The notes under the pieces are model-generated. The model saw nothing but the letters and a program-made list of their open reading frames with translations. It had not been told where the DNA came from and made no database searches. A stretch of DNA of 33,537 bases, taken from contig RCAB01000603.1 in NCBI GenBank assembly GCA_003640385.1, positions 1 to 33,537 on the forward strand. The letters are read 5' to 3'. The translations under genes were made by a program, and so were the position numbers. Below are positions 20,701 to 27,100 of this stretch, piece by piece (within the stretch, counting starts at the first letter, position 1; each line of letters starts with the position of its first letter). The DNA is from Setaria digitata (Eukaryota > Nematoda > Chromadorea > Rhabditida > Setariidae).

Positions 20701-22697
20701 AATATTTGTTATTACTGTTACAATTATTCGCTATTTCTGCTACTACTACTACTACTACTGTTGCTATTATTTATCTGAAGCTGTTATTGCTAGCATTTAT
20801 AAATATATTTCGTAATTATGTGCTAATGAACAGCTTTAAAATCTAAGCAACCTAAAAAGTAAGCCTAAAATTATTGTTTTTACTGTTCTTAAATTAATAT
20901 CCATTTCACACATCTCTCGTTCCTTTTTTTTTTTTGTTTCAAAGGGACATTTTCCATAACTTCATTTTTATACAAATACTGGCAATTCGTATAAATGCAA
21001 GGATTTTTGAAAAAATTTTTTGAATTTCTCCCCTAAAATGAACATAGAAATATTGCTTTCAGAATTTTATACCTATTCAATTCTTTATGGCTGCCAAATT
21101 TTCATTATCCTTTTTCCACTCATTCATTAATAACAGATAATCAATTTTTTAATTTATGCATGCAAAGAAAAAGAGAATCATGGAAAATTTGGTCTCTTTG
21201 CTTTTCAAATTTTTGTAATAAATTGTTAAACAGATTGTTTAATTCCTCCATTTCTATCAAATTAACATTCAATTTCACCACTGCTTTACCTATGTAAGCT
21301 AATTTTTTATCCATTTTTTTTTTTAATCACTAAAAAGCACTTCTTTACGTATTATCAATTACTGTTAATATTACTTTTGCTCTATTCGTAATAAAATTAT
21401 TTATCATTTGATCATTAATCTTGGGAAAATTTTTTAAATTTATTTTGTACTACATTACTGCAACACTTATCAAATACAATTATCATCTATTTTTTATCAC
21501 AAGCTTTCATCGAAAAATCTCTTAAACATTTAAAAAAAAAAAAGCTACTGAGCTGTAATTTAATGAATATGGTACGATTGCTATAGAAAAATAATGTGAG
21601 ATAATTGTTCAAATCTAGCTTAATTATTATTTACTAACAGTTTAATCTTTTGTGAAATTTGCCAGAAAAAAAAAAAAAAGAAAAAAGAAAAAAAAATTCC
21701 ACTGCAGGAGTGTAATTTAAAAAATATTAAAGTAATAGGAAAGCAAGAAACTGAACTTACAACCAAATAATTAACATNGAAAAATAATGTGAGATAATTG
21801 TTCAAATCTAGCTTAATTATTATTTACTAACAGTTTAATCTTTTGTGAAATTTGCCAGAAAAAAAAAAGAAGAAAAAAAAAATTCCACTGCAGGAGTGTA
21901 ATTTAAAACATATTAAAGTAATAGGAAAGCAAGAAACTGAACTTACAACCAAATAATTAACATAATAATAATTGATAATAAGCAAGAATATACCTTGTGA
22001 ACCTTGAAGTCGAGCTTTCCTGACTGAAATAATCACTTGTTATCATTTCAGTTTCTCACTGGATATTTATCATCGCTACTATCACTCCTCTTATCTTTTT
22101 GTCACTTTTATTTGTTAGTGTTATTGTCACTGTTTGACAATGCATTATCACTGTTCCTATTTATTATTATTATTACTAATGTATCTTTTTAGTTGTTACT
22201 GCTATTGTGTTAACATTCTTATTTGTTATCAGTACTGTATTAACACTTTTATTTGTTGCTACTACTGTATTCACACACTCTTATTTGTCATTAATACTGT
22301 ATTAACACTTTTATTTGTTATTGCCACTGTATTAACACACTTTTATTTGTTGTTGTTACTGTACTGACATTCTTACTTGTCATTACTACTGTATTTACAC
22401 TCTTATTTGTAACTGCTGCGTTATAATTTCTGTGATATTACTTTGTTTATATCTCTCTTTTTAAAATAACTTCAAAAATGTAGTTGTTGTTATAACAATA
22501 ATACAAATACTGTTGAGTATTTTTAAACAATTCTAAAAATTTTGCTTTTTATTTGATAGCAAAAGAGTTAAGGTGATTAATGCTGATAAGAATTGACTGC
22601 GGCAATTTAATACGATAAGAATAAAGTGATATTATTAAGGATAATATATATATATATATGTATACATATACTTACTGGTGACGCACAATAGCGACAT
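1253..22697 (-). CDS. unc-13: UNC-13 (Munc13), N-terminal half, 16 exons
   Basis: UNC-13/Munc13 primes synaptic vesicles at presynaptic active zones by opening syntaxin; its N-terminal C2A domain binds RIM or homodimerises. The exons, in order, are 22697-22676, 22023-21994, 19768-19669, 19098-19025, 18543-18376, 17103-17033, 13930-13894, 10953-10805, 9275-9188, 6999-6828, 6526-6401, 4035-3931, 3638-3513, 3214-3032, 2563-2447 and 1343-1253. They total 1659 nt (553 codons), and every junction keeps frame. Residues 1-131 align with vertebrate Munc13 C2A as I know it: MSLLCV start, [52 protein letters not shown] and DVRFELPYD. The Lys matching Munc13-1 Lys32, known to be needed for homodimerisation, is residue 32 here. 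Residues 133-155 form a short charged helix. Residues 156-553 are low-complexity linker. The C1, C2B, MUN and C2C domains must lie left of the window, so the gene is partial. C2A identity is certain; exons 11-16 rest on splice phase and composition. Confidence 0.95.
1344..2446. other. unc-13 intron 15
   Basis: AT-rich intron with a TA microsatellite at 2311-2342. Nothing else is seen. Confidence 0.6.
2431..2446 (-). other. possible read-through end of exon 15 with stop codon
   Basis: Reading past the GTATGA donor adds five codons and a TAA. Intron retention here would produce a UNC-13 fragment of C2A plus linker, with no C1 or MUN domain. Only the open frame and stop are seen; use is inferred. 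Confidence 0.3.
2447..2563 (-). CDS. unc-13: unc-13 exon 15: symmetric linker exon
   Basis: The acceptor is GATTTTTAG and the donor is AAAGC|GTATGA. It encodes residues 485-522, [20 protein letters not shown] to TVEEDKK. Length is 117 nt, symmetric. If the donor is ignored the frame adds AYDFI and stops at 2431, so a truncated isoform is possible. Confidence 0.78.
2564..3031. repeat. unc-13 intron 14 with degenerate 30-bp motif copies
   Basis: The intron carries three related copies of TTTTCCGGAAAAGTAATGCT-like sequence followed by TATTGAAAAT, near 2834, 2928 and 2985. The last lies next to the exon 14 donor. Its palindromic core is TTTTCCGGAAAA. Confidence 0.5.
3032..3214 (-). CDS. unc-13: unc-13 exon 14: symmetric linker exon with His-rich end
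   Basis: The acceptor is TTTGCTAG and the donor is CTAA|GTATGG. It encodes residues 424-483, from [20 protein letters not shown] to [13 protein letters not shown]. Length is 183 nt, symmetric. Degenerate copies of a TTTTCCGGAAAAG-type repeat lie in the intron just past its donor. Confidence 0.83.
3513..3638 (-). CDS. unc-13: unc-13 exon 13: poly-Asp exon
   Basis: The acceptor is TTAAACAG and the donor is TACA|GTAAGT. It encodes residues 382-422, HYHDN, seven Asp, then [19 protein letters not shown] and [10 protein letters not shown]. The acidic block is coded by a GAT trinucleotide repeat plus an imperfect internal duplication (GDVDI twice). Length is 126 nt, symmetric. Confidence 0.82.
3931..4035 (-). 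CDS. unc-13: unc-13 exon 12: symmetric linker exon
   Basis: It encodes residues 347-380, [20 protein letters not shown] then a Pro-rich SRPQPTHP and TVFPMR. The acceptor TTTAAAG is weak. The donor GAAG|GTTAAT was chosen over an earlier GTTTTT because only it keeps frame into exon 13. Length is 105 nt, symmetric. Confidence 0.78.
4036..6400. other. unc-13 intron 11
   Basis: A 2.4-kb AT-rich intron full of A and T runs. The only structure noted is two imperfect copies of an ATCATT...GAGGTSACGTAA segment at about 5910-6045 and a near-palindromic GTACATGTACACGTGTG at about 6072. The open frames here are low-complexity. Confidence 0.55.
6401..6526 (-). CDS. unc-13: unc-13 exon 11: symmetric linker exon
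   Basis: The acceptor is TTATAG and the donor is CAAG|GTAGTT. It encodes residues 305-345, beginning [20 protein letters not shown] and ending DDHDS. At 126 nt it is a multiple of three with the same phase at both ends, so skipping it would keep frame. Confidence 0.84.
6828..6999 (-). CDS. unc-13: unc-13 exon 10: linker
   Basis: The acceptor is TATATTCAG and the donor is TTAAG|GTTTTT. It encodes residues 248-303, from [20 protein letters not shown] to [10 protein letters not shown]. It begins with two bases and ends with two, so it switches the phase to the one used by all exons up to exon 15. No domain is recognised. Confidence 0.86.
7000..9187. other. unc-13 intron 9
   Basis: A 2.2-kb intron, purine-rich on the plus strand from 7260 to 8340. 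It has a TA microsatellite at 8369-8402 and a degenerate tandem array at 8420-8790. No coding exon is seen. Confidence 0.55.
8420..8790. repeat. degenerate 45-50 bp tandem array
   Basis: About eight diverged units recur with the pattern AATTAACTGTTATAACTGAT, then ATTTTAAAATTTG. Starts are near 8420, 8468, 8516, 8552, 8600, 8642, 8676 and 8724. It lies inside unc-13 intron 9. Confidence 0.6.
9188..9275 (-). CDS. unc-13: unc-13 exon 9: Glu/Asp/Tyr linker
   Basis: The acceptor is TTTTACAG and the donor is TCAA|GTTTGT. It encodes residues 218-246, [20 protein letters not shown] and DHIEEIQKS, plus one base that completes Asn247. The acidic, tyrosine-rich composition matches its neighbours. Confidence 0.86.
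9276..10204. other. unc-13 intron 8, repeat-free part
   Basis: AT-rich with a short GT run at 9365-9380 and many homopolymers. Nothing else is seen. Confidence 0.5.
10205..10803. repeat. 125-bp tandem repeat array, 4.8 copies
   Basis: Units begin ATTAAGTTAAAATTCGAAAT at 10205, 10333, 10458, 10583 and 10708. The first period is 128 bp, because of a longer A run and one base change, and the next three are exactly 125 bp and almost identical. The fifth copy is truncated where the unc-13 exon 8 donor begins (10804/10805). The high identity points to recent amplification. Confidence 0.95.
10805..10953 (-). CDS. unc-13: unc-13 exon 8: acidic Ser/Tyr and His-rich linker
   Basis: The acceptor is TTACTATAG and the donor is GAACAG|GTAATT. 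It encodes residues 169-217, opening with [16 protein letters not shown] and [10 protein letters not shown] and ending NFSQFEQ. The SEDSDYTSD stretch has a composition typical of casein-kinase-like phosphosites, though this is not demonstrated. The donor abuts a 125-bp tandem repeat array (10205-10803). Confidence 0.88.
11956..12194. repeat. inverted repeat with 30-bp arms
   Basis: The left arm at about 11958-11988 and the right arm at 12165-12194 are reverse complements with one mismatch in about 30 bases (core CTTTTAAGCTT, then AAATTCTCTTCCAATTTT). The spacer is about 176 bp and both sides are A-rich. Confidence 0.7.
12800..12919 (+). other. 39-codon open frame antisense within unc-13 intron 7
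   Basis: It runs ATG to TAA, basic N-terminus [20 protein letters not shown] and then [19 protein letters not shown]. Composition is less A/T-monotonous than its surroundings. No homologue is recognised and no promoter is seen. Confidence 0.2.
13894..13930 (-). CDS. unc-13: unc-13 exon 7, 37-nt microexon
   Basis: The acceptor is TTTTGCCAG and the donor is CGTT|GTAAGT. It encodes [12 protein letters not shown] plus one base that completes Ser168 with exon 8. It is short, but both splice sites are good and phase fits on both sides. The local GC content is well above the flanking intron. Confidence 0.85.
13931..17032. other. unc-13 intron 6
   Basis: The longest intron, 3.1 kb. It holds a 56-codon minus-strand open stretch at 14465-14635, a 28-base A run near 14671, and an ACGT-rich cluster at 16234-16500. 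No exon with fitting phase and splice sites was established. Confidence 0.55.
14465..14635 (-). other. unexplained open stretch in unc-13 intron 6
   Basis: An open frame of 56 codons between stops, with coding-like charged composition ([20 protein letters not shown], then [10 protein letters not shown]). It has one ATG and no strong acceptor. It could be an alternative exon, a decayed exon or chance. Confidence 0.25.
17033..17103 (-). CDS. unc-13: unc-13 exon 6: helical segment after C2A
   Basis: The acceptor is ATTACAG and the donor is TTGGT|GTAAAT. It encodes residues 133-155, [20 protein letters not shown] plus EVG, a short amphipathic helix. It occupies the place of the IPEEEAR...KLEQINAL helix that follows C2A in vertebrate Munc13. 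It starts by completing Asp132 and ends in phase 0. Confidence 0.92.
17104..18375. other. unc-13 intron 5 with CT and TA microsatellites
   Basis: The CT-rich tract at 17389-17433 and the CT-TA compound microsatellite at 17743-17799 explain the overlapping low-complexity open frames. Nothing else is seen. Confidence 0.6.
18376..18543 (-). CDS. unc-13: unc-13 exon 5: end of C2A and FELP motif
   Basis: The acceptor is ATTACAG and the donor is TACG|GTTTGT. It encodes residues 77-131. [10 protein letters not shown] continues the last C2A strands, then [16 protein letters not shown] and [11 protein letters not shown] match the Munc13 pattern EEGPGEW...LLDTRFELPFD. The next exon supplies the Asp. 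Confidence 0.96.
18544..19024. other. unc-13 intron 4
   Basis: AT-rich with long A runs at 18965-19002. No other feature is seen. Confidence 0.55.
19025..19098 (-). CDS. unc-13: unc-13 exon 4: C2A, WNKG segment
   Basis: The acceptor is ATTACAG and the donor is CTCG|GTAAAT. It encodes residues 52-75, [20 protein letters not shown] and LLG, which correspond to the family segment [23 protein letters not shown]. Confidence 0.96.
19099..19668. other. unc-13 intron 3
   Basis: AT-rich with T runs near 19330-19360. No other feature is seen. Confidence 0.55.
19669..19768 (-). CDS. unc-13: unc-13 exon 3: C2A core
   Basis: The acceptor is ATTACAG and the donor is CATCTT|GTTTGT. It encodes residues 19-50, including [19 protein letters not shown] and [11 protein letters not shown], which are near-identical to the Munc13 C2A core strands. 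Lys32 and the Gln-Pro-x-Trp-Glu-Gln loop are present. Acidic Ca2+-ligand loops are not evident, as expected for this Ca2+-independent C2 domain. Confidence 0.96.
19769..21993. other. unc-13 intron 2
   Basis: It interrupts the C2A coding region. Tracts built from ATT/ACT triplets lie at 20490-20780, and a near-identical duplicated block separated by one N is at 21586-21963. Confidence 0.6.
21586..21963. repeat. direct duplication separated by a single N
   Basis: 21586-21777 and 21779-21963 are the same sequence apart from A-run length and about one substitution (AAAAAATATT versus AAAACATATT). The N at 21778 sits exactly at the junction. This looks like overlapping contig ends joined at a gap, or a recent tandem duplication. 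Confidence 0.92.
21994..22023 (-). CDS. unc-13: unc-13 exon 2, 30-nt microexon (C2A strand 1)
   Basis: The acceptor is TTATTTCAG and the donor is CAAG|GTATAT. It encodes RKARLQGSQ between two split codons (Ile8 and Asp18), matching the KKAKFQGS segment of Munc13 C2A. Phase joins exon 1 (one base left) to exon 3 (two bases taken). The whole 30 nt is coding. Confidence 0.92.
22190..22425. repeat. about 31-bp minisatellite in unc-13 intron 1
   Basis: About seven units of the form TTTATTTGTTATTACTACTG, then TATTAACACAC, recur every 30-33 bp, with starts near 22215, 22248, 22280, 22310, 22343, 22371 and 22401. More diverged copies lie just left. They explain the hydrophobic plus-strand open frame here. 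Confidence 0.8.
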
Positions 22698-22735
22698 CCC
22701 GATGTAGTCGTTTAAAGAAATTTCTTCATAACATT
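22676..22735 (-). CDS. unc-13: unc-13 exon 1: leader and first 7 codons
   Basis: The coding part is 22697-22676, giving MSLLCVT plus one base, with a CCA|GTAAGT donor. The first six residues match the Munc13 N-terminus, which fixes the start. A 38-nt leader (22735-22698) follows a GATTACAG acceptor that could be a spliced-leader site or the 3' end of a 5'UTR intron. The leader holds two tiny upstream ORFs. Confidence 0.92.
22712..22734 (-). promoter_or_regulatory. two overlapping upstream ORFs in the unc-13 leader
   Basis: Within the 38-nt leader, ATG-TTA-TGA starts at 22734 and a second ATG with four further codons and TAA runs 22729-22712. Both precede the real ATG at 22697 and could reduce initiation if the leader starts at the 22736 acceptor. 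Confidence 0.5.
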
Positions 22736-22744
22736 CTGTAATCA
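22736..22744 (-). other. splice or trans-splice acceptor before unc-13 exon 1
   Basis: GATTACAG lies 38 nt upstream of the start codon. In nematodes such a site commonly receives a spliced leader. It could equally close a 5'UTR intron. Confidence 0.5.
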
Positions 22745-23440
22745 TTATCATTTAGTAATTTTATAACAATTATCAGTTGAAAACAACAGCAATATCAATG
22801 GAGCAGCAATAATAATAACCATGATAACAGTGATAATAATAACGACGTTGATGGGGATAATAATATTGACAGCTATTCACGTTGGGTATGTTTATGAAGA
22901 GGTAAAATATACGACGTTATTGAAGAATGTCGTTAATTAGTTATGAAATAGGTATATTCAGATGCAACGGATGCGACATACTGCGAAAATATTAATTAAA
23001 TGGAATATTTAACATGATAATATTGAGAGTAATAACAACGGTAATAATCATAACACTGTGAGAATAATGGTGATAATTGAAAAAAAAAAAATGATGATTA
23101 AATGATGCAATTGATCATTATGCATAAGTGCATGTGGTGTCATCCAAGTTCACCGCTAATTAATTTCAAAATGTAATTATAGGCCGTACTAGTGCAATGG
23201 AAAGGCCGTTGTTACACATAAGCATATATCATTTCATACAATTTTCCCGTCAATTAATTGCAAAATAAACAAAATATTGATATGAAATAATATGTTGGGA
23301 AAATATTGATTCCTAGAAATAAATCAATATAGAAATATTGCTAAATGATGATTAACAAGGGTAAGAATAACGACAGTAATGATCATCCTAATGATAATGA
23401 TAAGTACAAAATGATGATAATTAAAAAAAATAAATGAACT
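22745..23440. other. intergenic, upstream of unc-13
   Basis: Simple ATR-rich sequence (GATAATAATAACG-like). No gene or clear promoter element is recognised. Confidence 0.45.
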
Positions 23441-23960
23441 GATACTCATAGACGTGGAAAATACACGCAAACATGAACAGATGCATAAACAAAAGTGCAA
23501 AGCAAAACACGTAAGTGCACGAACTTATCTGGAAAGGGAGACACAGACGGACGTGGCGTGGAAAGCATAAACATACACAGATAGGTTTACACGGACGTGT
23601 ATAGAGTGATGGAAATATACATGGGAAGACAGACACGAACGGACGTCTGCGGATCGAGAAAGATGCACATATACCGCGGACAGACACGGACGTATATGGG
23701 AAGACACGCAGGCATACGCAGACGGACAGACGCAGACAGACACGAACAGACGGACGTATAGATGGGAAGAGAGGCATTAGAAATCGAGGAAACAGAAAAT
23801 AAAGATGTGAAACCGATAAAATGTTTCCAGTGAAGTGAGCACGAGGCTGAAGCAATGTGATGTAATGTGACGTGAGGTGACGTGACGTGACGTGCTGTGG
23901 TGTGGTGTTGATGCTATGATAACGATGATAATGATAATGACAGTGATGATGAGGGCCGAG
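23440..23960. repeat. CpG-richer repeat tract upstream of unc-13
   Basis: ACGGACGT occurs five times, at 23547, 23591, 23639, 23686 and 23750, within a degenerate repeat of 44-64 bp that shares GTATATGGGAAGACA-like sequence. A run of GACGT/GTGACGTG units follows at about 23866-23905. The GC content stands out from the window. The 191-codon open frame on the minus strand here is judged an artefact of this composition. Confidence 0.65.
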
Positions 23961-24104
23961 TAGGCATGAAAAGAACCAATACCAATTCCCGATCAACGCT
24001 TAAGCTTTTTCATGAAAAAAGCACATATAAGTTATGTATGTTGTCCATGCATGTCTGTGTATGTCTATGTATGTTTGTGTATGTCTGTCTCTGTGTTTCA
24101 TATA

Positions 24105-24127
24105 TCTGTCTGTGTGTGTGTGTGTGT

Positions 24128-24159
<32 letters not shown>

Positions 24160-24160
24160 N

Positions 24161-24194
<34 letters not shown>
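24105..24194. repeat. GT microsatellite with assembly N
   Basis: An almost uninterrupted GT repeat with an N at 24160, so its true length is unknown. Confidence 0.95.
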
Positions 24195-24197
<3 letters not shown>

Positions 24198-27100
24198 TAG
24201 TAATGAATCTATGAGAAAAGTTGAAAATAATGCACAATTCTTCTGACAGGCAGGAATGAAAAGAAGTGATAGATGACCGTCTATAGATTTAGTCAATAGT
24301 TGACTAGTCAGATAAGGTAAAGCCAGTTAGCTAGATAGTTGTCTAGCTAGCTAGAATAGATAGATCGTTTGCTAGCTTACTAGCTAGATGCATAGATCGT
24401 AGTTGTAGCAGTAGTAGTAATAGTAATAAGAGTAGTTAGTGGTCTAAGCAGCAACTATATTCTCTCAAATATGTGCTTAAACTAGCTTAACTAAGCCTGA
24501 GCAATCGAATCAGCTCATAAGCTTAGTCTTTATGTTTTATCAATGATTTAAACTCTTTTTTTAACCAAAAAAAAAAAAAAAAAACGAAAGCAAAACAAAA
24601 AGAAAGAAAAATGAAATGAAAAAGGAAGACGATGAGTTCCAACTAACAAACTAACCCATTTCTAGAGCCTAGAGACCTAGACTGATCTCAGTAAACAAAC
24701 AAACTTTCCTTCCCATGATTGAATATTTTCTCGTAAATTGAAAGTTTTTTTTTTTTTTTGTTGCACTTTTGTATAATTTAAAAATGTTACGAAAATTTCG
24801 AAGTTGTATAAATTTGCTGTGCTTTTTTATTTTCTCTCTGTAATTAATGAATTAATAAAATCTTAAAATTCGTTTAATTTTTTATAAAAACAAATTTGCA
24901 ACTTCATATTTTCGTACACTTGAACAAATTAGGTTAAACAACCTATAAAATATTAATGTCTGAGTTTGAATAGGACGCATTCCCTACTCCCAAAGCCTAT
25001 TTATGAATAATGAGCGAATCTTTGTGATATCTTTAATTATAAAATGATAAATCACAATCAATTGCTATATATCATTTATGATTTTCCATTAATTTGATCA
25101 AGTTGTTATTTATTAAAAATTAAGATTAAGATCCGGTCTCTAATAGTAATTTTATTCCAGCCGATATTTTATGGAAATTTCATAATGGATACATTGCAAA
25201 CCATCCGATCAGTCTTCATCATTCAGTAAATTTTTTTTTTTTTTTTTTCATTTTCCGCTCATCGATCTATTACAAAATTTTTTTAATTGAACTTCAAGAT
25301 TAATTTATTTATTAAAAACGAGAATAATATTTCGATATTGTCAAGAAAGCTACAAAACCGCAAATATCATCTTTCGTTTGTAAAAAAGTAAAGAAAAAAT
25401 ATATATATATATATGAAATTTTCAACTTCATTTTTTTTCTGCTCAAATATTTCTTTTTTCTAAATTTACAAATAAAGTAAAGTTAATAATTGAACTAAAA
25501 AGCGAAAAAAGTAAACGTTTGAAACACGCACGTGAAAAAAAAAAAAAAAGAAGAAAGAACAGAGTACAAAATGGGAAAAATAATTATAAAAATTTGTTTA
25601 TAGATGCTATTTTAAACGATAACATCTTTCATCCAATTGAATTTTGAATCTTTTCTTCTCTTTTTTTTTTACTTACTTTATCAGTTGTATTTTGTCATTT
25701 CTATTCAGTTTTATTCAGGACAAAGATAAAACAGAAGCCAAGCAATCAGGATGCTGATAATAACAATCTTTTCGTGATTAAATTCCTCCCAGTAAACGGA
25801 TATTTAAACCTAATTTAATTGTTTTCTCTTTCTTTCTCTCTTTCTTTCGAATGTATTTTGCACTCGAATTAAATTATTTGAATTATTAAATTAGCCTATT
25901 ACTTATTAGCTATGCATCTATCCATAACTGATTTATTAAATTTAACGCCAAACTTGTTGTTATTTATTTGAACTAAAATAATGCTTAAATTCGAACATAA
26001 AAAAGAAAAAGGAAAGCGGAAAAAATCATTTTGTGTTAAAAAGTTACTTGAACAGAATTAGAAAAAAAAAAAAGAAAAAAAAATGAAAATTACATTGATC
26101 TTGCAAGACATTTAAACGTTGGGAAATTTTTTTTTCTTAAATTTTTAATTAAATTATGATTACAAAAAAAAAAAGGAAAAGGAAAGAATATGTCAAAGGT
26201 TTCCTGCTAATTAAATTTAATTCATTAATTTTAGCCAGGATATTGAATTAATTAAGATGACTGCACTATCGGCGCAAAAACTAAAAAGAGAGAAATCGAA
26301 CTTTGGTGTCATAATTAGTCGAAGTGCTAATTAATTAATCATATACAGTTTACTTCATTGCTGTCTTTTTAATTCGTTACTACCGGTAAGCATATATTAC
26401 GAAGTTTTTCGGGTGCATGAGATATCCGGGATTTTTCTTCCGAACGCCGTAATCTCTTACAAACTGCTCAGAATAAAAATTTAATATAAATTAATGATAG
26501 ATGCTACCTATCTTCCTTCAAGTGAATATACGAAAGCGGTTGAACAAAAAAAAAAAAAAGAAAATGCATGGAGAAAAAAGAAAAAAAAAATTTGAAATTT
26601 TTTGTTTAAATTAAATTTACAAAATAACAGCATTTTAAATTGCAATAAATTCGTTGATAAAATTAGAAAACATTTACAGAAATTGCTGAAATGATGCAGC
26701 AGGAAATTGTGAAGATAATTTTAAAAAAATGCAGAATTATCGAAAATTCGAATTTTCTAGTTTACAGAATCATTCGTCATAAAAAAAAAAAAAAAGGAAG
26801 GAAAAGAAAAAGCGAAATGAATTAAAACTTGATTTTTAAAAAAAAAAAAATGAAAAAATTCATCGTTATTTCGCTATATACATTTTGCAGCACATCTAAA
26901 AATTTCGACAAACCTTAAGTGGGGCAATAAAAACCAAAACTTTTTCCCAAAAGTGTAATTTCAATTTTTTATTATTATTGTTTTTTTTTTTTTTTTTTTT
27001 TTAAACAATTTTCCAACTATAAAGTTGCTACACATCATAAATTGTCAATTTAGTGCGAGAAATCAATACTCGTAATAATGTGAAATAATAGTTACAAATA

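Noticed and set aside
22134..22367. Plus-strand hydrophobic 77-codon frame resembling a membrane protein
   Set aside because: It is the translation of the intron 1 minisatellite (Leu/Tyr/Cys/Ile periodicity).
23421..23996. 191-codon minus-strand open frame, the longest in the window
   Set aside because: It is built from CpG and GACGGACGT-type repeats, giving monotonous Cys/Val/Arg/Ser/Pro protein. It has no family resemblance or splice context.
24000..24296. Open frames on both strands of Val/Cys or Thr/His repeats
   Set aside because: They are translations of the GT microsatellite and contain an N.
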